Source: Ascaphus truei (Eukaryota > Chordata > Amphibia > Anura > Ascaphidae). From it: a stretch of 64,000 nucleotides of DNA. The notes beneath the pieces are model-generated. The model was not told the origin of the DNA. It saw nothing but the letters and a program-made list of their open reading frames with translations, and searched no databases. The stretch lies in the NCBI GenBank assembly GCA_036426205.1, contig CM071579.1, positions 13,050,071-13,114,070 on the forward strand, read 5' to 3'. Positions 1 through 9,695 of this stretch are shown here, piece after piece; within the stretch, counting starts at the first letter, position 1; each line of letters opens with the position of its first letter. The position numbers and the translations under genes are program-made.

Positions 1-804
1 TGCCAAGGAACTTCACAAAGGATCCGACGTCGACTGTACACCGGAACTACCGTCCGGGGTGATCCCACCCAGATGGCTGATGCAGCAACAGCAAGGGTCT
101 GAGCCCAAACCTCTGCACAGACGCGCAGCTTCTGCTGTGTCCCTATCTGGCTCTAGACAGTAAGTGGCAGGGTCCCTAACCTGGGGGCTGTCCCTGACAC
201 TACTCACACTACAGGGTGGCTCAGGGCTAGCTGGGGCCTTGGGGGCTGCTGGCCTAGTGCAGGGAGTCACTGACTCCTGCACCCTACCTCCTTCCCTTAT
301 CTTCTCCTGGCTCCAACTGACTAACGTGCCCCAAGCCCGCCAAATGTATCTCTTTTCTCCTGCAGGGCCATCCTCCAGCCCTATTGGCTCCCTGGCATCA
401 CGTGAAGCGTTGCTGAAGCTCATGGGACTTGTAGTCCCTTCCAAGAGCCTTCCTTGGTAGGCTAGGGTTTCGCGGGCTCCCCTCACGCTATCCTCGCGCA
501 TGTGCAACTCTGCAGGGCCGTCGGGACTCACTGCGCATGCGCAACTTATCTGTGAGCCTCCCGGTAACTCTGTCGCCTGCGCATTTGCAACGCAACCCGC
601 AATGGCGGCTTCCTTCACCGCGAGCTGCCGGGACCCTCGTGACGCGACCGCGGCCTTAGCAATGGTCTGCTCGCGTCCCCGGCAACCGGCCGCATCTCTA
701 AGATAGCGTGCTGCTCGCGCACCTGCCCCCTCACCTCCTCGCGAGCGGTGGCTGTGAGCCAGAGAAGGAGGGGGGTCAGCTCTGCAAAGGGGAACCAGGC
801 TACA
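1..804 (-). repeat. 3' LTR of element A (partial)
   Basis: Matches 3633-4448 nearly base for base apart from many one- and two-base indels. It begins (minus strand) TGTAGCCTGGTTCC directly after a purine tract. About 535 bp of the LTR, by comparison with the 5' copy, lie outside the window to the left. GC-rich and CpG-rich, with NRF1-like, ZNF143-like and CCAAT motifs. Confidence 0.85.
383..543 (-). promoter_or_regulatory. LTR promoter module: NRF1, ZNF143-like, CCAAT
   Basis: On the sense (minus) strand the order is an NRF1-type palindrome TGCGCATGCGCA (532-543), a ZNF143/THAP11-like GGGACTACAAGTCCC (about 424-438) and a CCAAT box (383-389). The same order occurs in element B and in the solo LTR at 22745-24192. 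No TATA box is obvious close by. The module suggests a housekeeping-type CpG promoter driving the element. Confidence 0.55.
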
Positions 805-820
805 TCCTCCCCCTGGTGAA
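805..820 (-). other. Polypurine tract of element A
   Basis: The minus strand reads TTCACCAGGGGGAGGA immediately before the 3' LTR start TGTAGCC. The position and purine run are those expected of a plus-strand primer for reverse transcription. Near-identical strings recur at 1112-1130 and 2533-2551 inside the element. Confidence 0.75.
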
Positions 821-1857
821 AAATCCAATGTCCCCGCTTGGGGAACGACATCACTCGGCACAATTGTTATATAATCAAAATGCAGAACATAGAAAATACA
901 ACTTATCACATGGCAATTATATGACTTGGTACACCACATAACACCCACAGTAATAACCGAGGCCAGCTGAGTGCTTGCTGCTTGCTGAGACCATTTGTGG
1001 GGTGCCCCTAACTGATCAGGTGGGGGTACCTCACTTTTGCGTTTGTGAGCCTCCCCCGGGAGAATCTCTTGACAATCGTGCTCAGGGGTAACAGTCACTA
1101 GCTCCTCTATACTTCCTCCCCCTGGTGGAAGGAATAGTGCAATGTCTCTTGGCCAGACCTTTACCCAGCCATCCGCCTTGCACTTACGGTATACTGGGAG
1201 GTCCTGACCTTTTCCTCTGGCCACGACATGCTGAACAAACCGCTCTGTGTTGCGCATGAAGAAGGCAACGATTGCCCTAGCTGGCACGGCACAGTCTCTG
1301 TTGACTCCATTAGCCACTTCTGAAGTGATGCCTTCGGGATACATCACGAGCTCAGGGTCTTGAGACAGACGACCTTGGTGATCCTTTGCAGAGAAGTAAG
1401 CACCGGGCAGGGCCTCTTCACCGGATATCTCCATCACATCCTGCAGGGAGTAAAGGGTTGGGGCTTCACCGCTGCATTGACTCTCGGTGGCCAACAGGTC
1501 CTCAGGGAGGCTGTCAGTTTCCACCCGGGCTGTCTTGGGACCTGTCCCCGGCACTTCTGGGGCAGTCCATTCACTTTCTGCAAACTCGGGAGCGTGGGAT
1601 CCCAGTCCTGGGACCATTTGGGTTGGAGCGCACGGGCTCACACTCAGATCATGAGACTTAGTTAGGGCCTTTTCTACGGCCGCCTCCATCGGGGCCTGCG
1701 GGGAGTAAGGAGGTTCCTCACCACTCCGCTGGCTTCCGACGTGTTCCTCTTCCTCCGGATGTCCCTCCGACACACTGGGAGTCGCCACGGCCATGGGACT
1801 CTTCCGCGGCACCGGCCGCACCAGCGCTCGCCGTCGGAAGGTGTCCGGACTCGTCTG

Positions 1858-3024
1858 CTACTCTTTGTTACCGCTGGGGTGGTTCGCCAGTAGGCGCATC
1901 ACCACCGATGGTACGCCAACCTCTTCCTCCGAGGATATCACGATCGGATCCTCCGCAAGGGAGTCACCGGGTTCTTCTGCGATACAACCAGTGGGTATTG
2001 GTACGAAACGGGCCTGCTCCGGTACCTCCACTGCGGTCGCGCTCTTCTCCGCTGATGGTTCGCTCGGCTTCGTAGTTGGCTGGGCCTTGGTTCTTCCCGC
2101 TTGGTTGCAACGGGGAACTAGGGCTGCCTTGTCTTTCATCTCCGCCACCTCCATGATTGAGGTAGAGAGATTAACGGCATCTTCCTCTGCGGGTTCTGTA
2201 GGCCGCAGCAGCACAGGCTTCAGGAACTGTGCTCCGCAGCAGGCACACTTGGGTCCCCAGGTCAATTTGCCACCTGGGAAGTCACATTGGTTACAGACAC
2301 CTTGTATGCATCCCTCTTCATCCACCTCTGCCGCCTGATATTCTATTAGTAGTTTAAAGGGGTCAAAGTCCATACCACCAGACAATTTTAAGTCCTTTTG
2401 CAAACAGGGGCACAACAGAAAGGATACGTCCCTTCCTTTCATCAGCCAGGCTCCATACAACGGAGGATGCGGTTTGCTACATCTCTTGTCTTTCATACGG
2501 GGAACAGAAGCTACTGACTGAGGATCACTGTGCTTCCTCCCCCTGGTGGAATCCAAAGGAGGGACATATTCTATCAAGGGGGTATTCTGTCTCTGTGCTG
2601 ATCCACACACATTGCGGGGGCAGGGCTCTGGCTTTCGCGCCAAACCTGGACAGGTTGTTGCAAAGCATTCTTGTGCAGGCTGGTGGCATACAACAGGTGC
2701 ACGCCCCTGACTTGGCGGGAGACGCCATTTTTGGTGTGACTCACTGTTAGCACTTCTTGATGGAACCTCCATTTTGATTACTGTCCTTTCAACTACACTA
2801 GGGCTCTTTCCATACATAAGGGGGTAGCCTTCTGGTAAGGCATTTGCCCGGCATATTTCCTGATCTGCCGACATTCCGTCTAAGCCCAAGATTTCCGTTA
2901 GGGACTCTAGAAGGGCACTCCCCTCCTCATGAGTGGGACCATTCCCCAATGCCTCCACTTTGCTATACAGCCCCCGAACCGTACTGGCCCAGATATGGAC
3001 CACGTGGCTTGTGGTTGGTAACAT
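1858..3024 (-). CDS. Element A N-terminal frame, zinc-ribbon-like protein, 388 aa
   Basis: Begins at an ATG 72 bases inside the primer-binding-like site and ends at TAG 1858-1860. Conserved blocks shared with element B are EGYPL.Y (about residues 65-71), KWRLPPS (99-105), CPGLARKPEP (125-134), a CPC pair (205-207) and a Cys-rich knuckle C244-x2-C247-x12-C260-x2-C263 followed by GAQFLKP. That spacing suggests a zinc ribbon. The RRM-like N-terminal segment of element B is missing here and replaced by an unrelated 60 residues. No catalytic motif is visible. The role is unknown; a Gag-like nucleic-acid-binding protein is the most economical guess. Expression would depend on the upstream LTR promoter. 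Confidence 0.6.
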   Translation of the reverse strand: MLPTTSHVVHIWASTVRGLYSKVEALGNGPTHEEGSALLESLTEILGLDGMSADQEICRANALPEGYPLMYGKSPSVVERTVIKMEVPSRSANSESHQKWRLPPSQGRAPVVCHQPAQECFATTCPGLARKPEPCPRNVCGSAQRQNTPLIEYVPPLDSTRGRKHSDPQSVASVPRMKDKRCSKPHPPLYGAWLMKGRDVSFLLCPCLQKDLKLSGGMDFDPFKLLIEYQAAEVDEEGCIQGVCNQCDFPGGKLTWGPKCACCGAQFLKPVLLRPTEPAEEDAVNLSTSIMEVAEMKDKAALVPRCNQAGRTKAQPTTKPSEPSAEKSATAVEVPEQARFVPIPTGCIAEEPGDSLAEDPIVISSEEEVGVPSVVMRLLANHPSGNKE

Positions 3025-3078
3025 CTATCCTTGCGTACTTTTGGTACTCTACAACTATTGGGGCACCCCAGGTCTGAT

Positions 3079-3096
3079 CTCAGCAGCGCCTCCAAA
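3079..3096 (-). other. Primer-binding-like site of element A
   Basis: Adjacent to the 5' LTR the minus strand reads TTTGGAGGCGCTGCTGAG. The TGG trinucleotide fits the CCA end of a tRNA, and the same sequence flanks the element B LTR. The first six bases TGGAGG fit Gln or Cys tRNA ends, but the remainder matches neither well, so the primer is uncertain. Confidence 0.5.
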
Positions 3097-4448
3097 TGTA
3101 ACCCATATTCCCCCCCCCCCCCAATCGCAGATATGGAGTATGTAGGGGGATCTAGATGCATTACCCAGCGTGGTTCTTCTACCTGTTAAGCTCACAGAGG
3201 GCCTAAGCCTCCGCCACGGAGAGCCTGGGGTACGTATGACAATATGTATTACCTATTAATTGGTGCAGAGCCTCCACCGCGAGGCTCCCACCAGAGGGGG
3301 AGTGGTTCCTCGCAGGAAATATATAATATCACTCCACACAAGTGTGTAAAACAACCAGAGACTTTACTGCTGAATAACCTGAGCATATACACATATACCA
3401 AAGGGTGTCCCTCCCTAGAGGAAGACACTAACTCCGGCGTCGCGCAGGACGCTACCTTCACTCCACCTCCACGGATGATCCCACCAGTGTCCAGCAACCC
3501 CACAGTGTATTACCCCACCCTCAAGTGAGATGTATATGTGTGATCTGCGCAGCCACTATGTCCCTTGTGAATATGATAGTAAAGTTGGTTGCACTTGTAG
3601 GTTACCTGCCGGGCACTCCGGTGCCGGACCTGCCAAGGAACTTCACAAAGGATGACGTCGTCGACTTGTACACGGAACTACGTCCGGGGGGTGATCCCAC
3701 CCAGATGGCTGATTGCAGGCAACAGCAAGGGTCTGAGCGCCCAAACTATTGCACAGACGCGCAGCTTCTGCTGTGTCCCTATCGGCTCTAGACAGTAAGT
3801 GGCAGGGTCCCCTAACCTGGGGCTGTCCCTGACACTACTCACACTACAGGGTGGCTCAGGGCTAGCTGGGGCCTTGGGGGCTGCTGGACTAGTGCAGGGA
3901 GTCACTTGATCCTGCACCCTCTACCTTCCTCCTTATCTTCTCCTGGCTCCAAACTGACTAACGTGCCCAAGCCCGCCAAATGTATCTCTTTTCTCTGCAG
4001 GGGCCATCCTCCAGCCCTATTGGCTTCCCTGGCATCACGTGGGGGCGCTGCTGAGGCTCATGGGACTTTAGTCCCTTCCAAGAGCCTTCCTGGTAGGCTA
4101 GGGTTTCGCGGGCTCCCCTCGCGCTTGATCCTCACGCTTGCGCAACTTGCAAGGGCCGTCGGGACTCACTGACGCATGCGCGACTTATCTGTGAGCCTCC
4201 AGGTAAACCTGTCTCTGCGGCAGCGATGGCAACGCAACCGCAATGACGGCTTCCTTCACCGCGAGGTCGTCGGGGACCTCGCAAAAGACTGTGCCACTTA
4301 GCAACAGCCCGCTCGCGCGTCCGGCAGCCGAGCACTCTCTTACTTGGTAGGCGCTGCTCGCGGCACCTGCCCCCTCACCTCCTTGCGAGCAGCGGCTGTG
4401 AGCCAGAGAAGGAGGGGGGTCAGCTGCTGCAAGGGGAACCTGGCTACA
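3097..4448 (-). repeat. 5' LTR of element A
   Basis: Minus-strand start is TGTAGCCAGGTTCC at 4448 and the end is GGGTTACA at 3097. Contains a run of 14 C on the plus strand (about 3110-3123), the CpG-rich promoter half (4030-4330) and a distal part ending in GGCGGAGGCTTAGG, which also occurs in the solo LTRs at 8745-9314 and 22745-24192. The ZNF143-like site here has lost one base compared with the 3' copy. Confidence 0.85.
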
Positions 4449-4689
4449 CATTTATGGATTGTGTTTTAGAAGGATTGTTTAGGGCATGTAAAATCTAGGA
4501 ACAGAACAAAAAGCATTTGTCGTGCACAGAATGTGTTCATAGAATGAACGAGAAGGAAACTTGACTCTATTGGCCCTCTTCTGGGATCCAGTCCTGACTG
4601 GCCTCCAAATCTTCTCAGGTCTTTCCTAGTCTTGCTCCCTAATTAACTCCTTTGCTACCAGATGGGCCCCTCGCAGTGAGTTGCACAAC
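4449..4689. other. Unique flank, nothing recognised
   Basis: AT-rich sequence right of element A with no coding frame, repeat or structure that I could identify. Confidence 0.5.
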
Positions 4690-4814
4690 GGGGGTTATTC
4701 ATTAAACTGTGTGTGTCAAATCTGGGACCTATCAGACGTAACTCCTATTGAAGTCAACAAGAGTTTATGTGATAGTGCCTCGATTTCCGCAACCAGTTTA
4801 ATGAATAACCTCCT
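4690..4814. mobile_element. Foldback MITE, 125 bp
   Basis: Ends GGGGTTATTCATTAAACTG and CAGTTTAATGAATAACC are inverted copies of about 20 bp around an unrelated centre. The size and terminal inverted repeats fit a non-autonomous DNA transposon; superfamily not assigned. Confidence 0.65.
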
Positions 4815-4977
4815 ATGAGTCTGGAAACAGCAGATCCATACTGAGGCATAGCCGAAATCTTTATAATAACTTGCTGCTGCTTTGAAAGAAATGTCACCTT
4901 GTGGAAATCACTGAGCTCCAACTACACTTTTACATAGATGTCACAAAGGTACTACAAACTGAGGCTTCATGGTAATA

Positions 4978-5090
4978 TTCTATATACTCCAATGCTGCCG
5001 TTCAGGCTGTTTTCCACCGAAAATCCCCATTAAATTCAATGGGGATTTCTGTCCATAAATGACCCAAACGACTGCTTCAGAGTATATAGA
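4978..5090. mobile_element. Foldback MITE with central hairpin
   Basis: Outer inverted pair TCTATATACTC / GAGTATATAGA and an inner hairpin AAATCCCCATT / AATGGGGATTT (5021-5048). Nested symmetry of about 113 bp typical of palindromic MITEs. Confidence 0.6.
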
Positions 5091-5325
5091 CTATACTTAG
5101 TGATTATTGTAAACCAAAAAAGAATTTCTAGCACAGAACACAACTATATTATACATTTTATAATCACTTCAGTGTCCCATCCATCAAACAGTTAAATGAA
5201 ACTGTTTTTTCATCTTTCTTTGATTCAGATATAGAAACAAATGCAAAATTCCTTTCACGGAGTAAGATTTTTATGCAAGTAGCTGTCCTCGGGTCGCAGG
5301 TAGGAACACTTGGCCCCGCCGCTTC

Positions 5326-6410
5326 AGGCCCATACCTCTTTCCCCCACCCACTGCCAGGCACCATACCTTCTCCCCCCCCCCCCCCCACTGCCAGGTCCA
5401 TACGTACTCCACCCCACCCCCCCATCCCCAGGCCCATACCACTTTTCCTCCATCCATCAGGCTCATACCTACCCCCCCCCCCTCAATCAGGTTAATACCT
5501 ACTTCACTCCCCCTCCCCATACCTACACTCCCCCTCCATGCCCATAATTACTCCCCCCCCCCAAGGACTATACCTACTCTCTGTCCCCCCCCACCCCCAG
5601 GGCCCATACCAACTCTCTCCCACCCGGCTCATACTTTTTGCCCACCTGCCACCCCTACTCTCGCTTCCCAACACCCCCGGCCCATATCTACTCACTCTCT
5701 CCCCTCTTCCAGGCCCATACCAATCTCCCCTTCAGACCCATACCTACACTCGCCATACCCCCAAGTCCATACCTACTCTCCTTCCCACTCCCATGCCTAG
5801 TCTCCCCCATAGGTCCATACCTAGCCCTCCACCCATATCCCCACCCTGCCAGGCCCAGACCAATGTTTCCTCCCCCTCAAGACCATACCTACTCTCCCCC
5901 CAAGACCCCAGGTCCCATACCTACGCTCCCCCACCCGTGGCCCAAACCTACCTCTTTACCCCCCAGCTCATACCTACTCTCTCCCCGCTGGCCCATATCT
6001 ACTCTCTTCCCTCCCCCCCTCCTCATCAGGCCCATATCTACTCTTCCCCCCCCATCATGCATGCCCACATCTCTCCCCCCCACTGGACTGGAACATACCT
6101 ACCCCCCCAGACCCATACCTACTCTCTCTCCTCAGGCCCATACCTAGTTGTTCCCCCAAGCCCATGCCTACAGTACTGTACATACCTACTCTACCCCCTT
6201 AGGCCATCCTGTACCTACTCTCCCCCCCCCTCCCTGGCCCAAACCTACTCTTTACCACCCAGCCCATACCTACTTTCTTCCCCCAACCCCATACCTACTC
6301 TACCACCCACCCCCATCCAGGCCCATATTTCTTTATCTCCCCCTTCAGGCCCATACCAACTCTCTCCCCTCCCCCCCTGTCCCTATAAGTGTAACCCCTC
6401 TTTATCCTGG
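5326..6410. repeat. Pyrimidine-rich minisatellite, unit about 21 bp
   Basis: Degenerate tandem copies of GGCCCATACCTACTCTCCCC with C-runs of 5-9 between them cover about 1.1 kb. Long proline/tyrosine/threonine-rich frames in all plus-strand phases are by-products of the composition and are not genes. The purine complement could form triplex or G-quadruplex structure. Confidence 0.85.
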
Positions 6411-7340
6411 CCCCAGACTGATAGGTGTTGCTTTGGTGGGAGCCTGAGCCCTCTATCTCTGGGTGGTACACCACACGTAGCCTTAGGTCAGACAACAGGA
6501 AACAAACTAGAATGATGTTTGTAATATAACCGTTTTTATATAGCAAGTATGGATAAACCATAGGTACCTTATAACCCTTAGAAAAGGATCACTACATTTA
6601 TATTATAACACATCAACATAACATTCCCCATAAGTGCTGTGTGGGTGTACAGTATGTCAGTGTCTGAGGCTGCGGCCACCCAATCCTGGGTTTCAAGACC
6701 TGTGTGATTGAGCCAGACAGAACACCGTTGGAGCTTGTAAATGCAAAAACGTGTAGCAGGCCTGTACTTCACAAAACGCTACGGTATCATGTTTATCTGA
6801 AACCGTTGAGGGTCTCCTCCTTGCTACTTTCACTCTGATGATATGCTGGGCCTCCCTGCTCGATCTGCTCTTCTCCCTCCAGTCAATGCTGCTCTCTTTA
6901 GCGGGACAGACTGGCACCTGGTCACGCGCGATCAATCTTGAAGTCCTTCAGGCTCCTGTTGATCAGCTGTAGCATGTCTCCCCTGGCAGTTCGACCCCTG
7001 CATGTTCTTCCAGGGACTCTTGGAGAGCTCCTTCCTTGGTCCTGCCTCTCCAGAGTCCAATCTCATTGGCTCAGGCCCTGTCCATCACAAGTATCATCCT
7101 CCTGTACTGTAAGTGGCTTCCTGCTGCAGCACAGCAAGCTGGGAATTGTAGTTTCCTATTGCAGCCAAGGGGCAGTGTATGTGTGCCAGCTGCCCGCACT
7201 TATACAAAATAATACATTAGAAAAACACCTTCCAGTGACTGAGACTCTCCAAATATGTGACACTTGACATTGTGGAGAATGAATGGCTCAATGATAAAGT
7301 CAATGCCACTGAGAACAGTTAACCCTCTTGAAACCCCACT
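6411..7340. other. Unique sequence, nothing recognised
   Basis: Mixed-composition DNA with short frames only. No splice-bounded conserved exon, RNA gene or clear repeat was found. Confidence 0.45.
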
Positions 7341-7440
7341 TTCCGTTCCTGGTGAGCTTGGGCAAGTCACTTTATTGTTTATGTATAAACTATTTTACCA
7401 GGAAAAAATAAATTGAGTTTCTGTAAACTCTACAAAGTAG
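7341..7440 (+). repeat. MIR/CORE-SINE fragment
   Basis: Contains CTTGGGCAAGTCACTTTA, the core-SINE signature, then a tail TTTACCAGGAAAAAATAAA unlike the tail of the other two copies in the window. The tRNA-like head is absent, so it is 5' truncated or chimeric. Confidence 0.5.
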
Positions 7441-7744
7441 AGAATGTAAAAATTCTACGTAAGCTACAGTGCCATGTAGGAGGGGAGTGTGTTATCACTC
7501 CTGTAAACAATGGATATATTTCTACATTAAAAAAAAAGTGTGAAGTGCATATCTAAAATGCGAGGATGCGAGTGAATTTTTCTGAAAAGAAAAAAGTCAT
7601 TTAGTTTTGCTTTTCATTAAACTTGCCTAATTTTTTGTATGCTAATGATTTCGAACTGACAGGCGCATTGTAGGGCTGAGCGAGGCTTACTTTTATGATG
7701 AACCAAAATCCAATACTCATTACGCGGTTTCATTTTAACACACA

Positions 7745-7870
7745 GTGGGGGGTCATTTATCAAAGTTTGTTTCTCTAGTCTTGTACCAGGGAGAAGCAGC
7801 ATTCAGTTTATCAAAGAAAATGGCCCAGTGAAAGTAATCGGCTATTTTCTTTGATAAATTGAGTGCCGTT
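7745..7870. mobile_element. Hairpin MITE-like repeat
   Basis: CAGTTTATCAAAGAAAATGG (from 7804) and TATTTTCTTTGATAAATTG form inverted arms around a short centre, and GGGGGTCATTTATCAAAG lies just left. Similar 'TTTATCAAA' ends occur at about 56970, suggesting a dispersed family. Confidence 0.45.
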
Positions 7871-8070
7871 TCATACTTTGGGCAATACTTGTGAAAAGCT
7901 TTAATATATTGCCCTATTCGTTTAACCCCATCAGTACTGTAGCTCCCAAATTATTAGATTGAATAAGTCCCATAGTACTGATTTTTGTGATACCATTTCC
8001 TGGTCAGTTGGAGCCTTCTCAAACCACAGCAGAACCATCGGCAATATACATTATCCACCATGTCAAAAGT
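7871..8070. other. Spacer left of hammerhead-like motif
   Basis: AT-rich sequence with no frame or repeat recognised. Confidence 0.4.
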
Positions 8071-8110
8071 CCTATAACGTTTCGGGTCACATGAGCCTTC
8101 ATCAGACAGG
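8071..8110 (-). ncRNA. Hammerhead-ribozyme-like core
   Basis: Minus strand carries an exact CTGATGA (8105-8099), a hairpin-capable GGCTCATGTGACC, then CGAAAC (8084-8079). These are the two conserved boxes and stem II of the hammerhead fold known from Penelope-like and other retroelements. I cannot show stems I and III or the cleavage site, so this may be an inactive relic. It is the best-preserved core in the window. Confidence 0.4.
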
Positions 8111-8264
8111 ATGATGATGCAGCATACGGTTAGTATAAATCATTACCTATTACACCTTGCTGTAATTTGTAAAGAGCGTGCCATAATGTGCACACCAGGC
8201 GCTATCCCTCTGGCTGTATAGCGAGTGACGTCACTGCCATGTGCGTGACTAACACGGATATCCA

Positions 8265-8525
8265 ACGTCGACCTAAAAAAGTGATCATTCAACGAGAAAA
8301 TGGTTCACGTATAACGGATTATTTGTATTATTTTTTCCAATTCAGCGATTTGATTCAGCATTCCGTTGGTGGATTAAGAAGATATTTAAGAATTCGCCAA
8401 CGGATTGCTGAATCTGCAGAATGAATTTTATAAATCCGTCAACGGATTGTATCCAATCGTGTTTTTTTTGATGAATTCATGCGGATTCATGCGGATTCTT
8501 GATTTAGAGCTGGCTCGTTTATGTC
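8265..8525. repeat. AACGGATT-rich repeat
   Basis: Contains several copies of AATCCGTT or its complement (for example CATTCCGTTGGTGGATT, CGTCAACGGATTG) and resembles the insert at 61766-61984. Probably a decayed MITE family. Confidence 0.45.
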
Positions 8526-8602
8526 TCTAATAAAGTTAAAGACAGATTAGCATAATATTTGTAGAATTATGCCTATCACTCACTTAAGATTCATAAGCTA
8601 CT

Positions 8603-8606
<4 letters not shown>

Positions 8607-8690
<84 letters not shown>
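8607..8690 (+). repeat. (GA)42 microsatellite
   Basis: Uninterrupted GA dinucleotides over 84 bases, immediately left of a truncated LTR copy. Confidence 0.95.
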
Positions 8691-8692
<2 letters not shown>

Positions 8693-8744
8693 CTGTGCAG
8701 TTCTTTACTGCAGGGACCAGTGATAGTGTTGCTGCATGTATGCT

Positions 8745-9314
8745 AAATGCTGTGTTGCTGATCCAGAGACTGTCCTTACGGTGCGACGTCCGACGGGACC
8801 CCATCCCACGCGGAGGTACAGATCAGCGCTGGACCAAGCGGCGCCGGTAGACCCTCTGCGAAGACACCCAGGTGCAGGGACACCTGGGCAGATATTTACA
8901 ACCTTCCACACGTGCACCAACTTTACCTTGCTCCTCACATGTGACAGGCCTGTTCACACACTTGGGTGGGCTTGGACTCTTTGGACACGGGGTTGGGAAG
9001 GGGGTGTAATGGTATAGCCCAGTAGTGGGGTCAAGGTTATAGCTGCCAGTTAGTGGCCCAGGGTGACACGGCTGTGTTGCTATATGTGTTTCCTATTTGT
9101 GGGTCCTGTGTCAGGGGTCATTCTATACACCTGGAATCCCTGCACAGGTGGAGGCACTGTAAGTATACGTTCCAGGATACACCCCAAACTCCCAGTGGCG
9201 GAGGTTCAGGCCTCCTGTGAGCCTAACAGGTATTGCACTACACTGGTAACAGATGTAAATTTCCCCACATGGTCCCTATCTGCGATTGGGGGGGGGGAGG
9301 GGACACCCGTTACA
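8745..9314 (+). repeat. Solo LTR fragment related to elements A and B
   Basis: The right half contains a near match to CCCAGAGGCGGAGGCTTAGG and GCCTCCTGTGAGC of the solo LTR at 22745-24192, then CTATCTGCGATTGGGGGG as in the element A LTR, ending CCGTTACA. The left end is degraded next to the (GA)n tract. Confidence 0.6.
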
Positions 9315-9354
9315 TATACATAATATATAATACAATACCAATGTATTACTGACA

Positions 9355-9412
9355 GGTAGGGGTAATGGCAGACTTAACCTTTATTAACAGCAGCAATAAT
9401 TCCCCCTACCGT
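9355..9412 (-). repeat. LTR start fragment (TGTGACGGTAGG family)
   Basis: Minus strand reads CCTGTGACGGTAGGGGG then AATAAAGGTTAAG, the same start as the solo LTR at 19079. Only about 50 bp survive. Confidence 0.5.
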
Positions 9413-9695
9413 CACAGGGGAATCTGGTTCAGTTCCTGGTATCAACTTCTTGTGACCTTGGGCAAGTCATTTTATCTCCCTGTGCCTCAGGCACCAAACC
9501 ATAGATTGTAAGCTCCATGGGGCAGGGACTGTGTCTAAATTTTACAATGTGCTGCGTACCGTGCGTAATTGTGACACGATTTGAGCGCCATTGGGAGAAA
9601 AGCACTATATTAACTAGTTATTCTTCTTAAAAATTCTATGTCCAACTGCGTGACAGCGCTATATGAAAAAGTAATAATAATATTATTATTCACAA
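9413..9695 (+). repeat. MIR-like tRNA SINE, head degraded
   Basis: Has a B-box-like GGTTCAGTTCC (9426-9436), core CTTGTGACCTTGGGCAAG, then GATTGTAAGCTCCATGGGG and a tail ending in ATAATAATATTATTATT. Colinear with the copy at 28173-28430. Confidence 0.75.

Larger units (their letters stand above)
13..1857 (-). pseudogene. Downstream half of element A frame, after in-frame TAG
   Basis: This open frame is in phase with the 388-codon frame upstream (1858-3024) and separated from it only by a TAG at 1858-1860. The first codon of the segment is CAG, and no ATG lies near its start, so it is the continuation of one ancestral frame rather than an independent gene. The block SPCAPTQ..PGLG..APEF and the following WTAPEVPG / PEDLLAT strings are nearly identical in element B. 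The C-terminal 260 or so codons run through the purine tract into the 3' LTR and may not be protein-coding by selection. The product is proline-, glycine- and acid-rich with no enzymatic motif that I recognise. Readthrough of the TAG, as used by some retroviruses between gag and pol, is possible but cannot be told from decay. Confidence 0.6.
1..4448 (-). mobile_element. LTR element A, pol-less, 3' LTR truncated by window edge
   Basis: The block 1-804 is repeated in the same orientation at 3633-4448, so the two are LTR copies. Read on the minus strand the order is 5' LTR (3097-4448), primer-binding-like site, coding frame, purine tract, 3' LTR (804 down to 1 and beyond the window). LTR termini fit TGTA...TACA. 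I find no protease, reverse transcriptase, RNase H or integrase motif in the 2.3-kb internal region, so the element is probably non-autonomous. It is related to element B at 30796-36652 in LTRs, leader and protein. Confidence 0.85.

Noticed and set aside
5538..6515. 325-codon plus-strand proline/tyrosine-rich frame
   Set aside because: Generated by the degenerate CCCATACCTACTCT array; all plus frames are open and repeat length varies out of frame.
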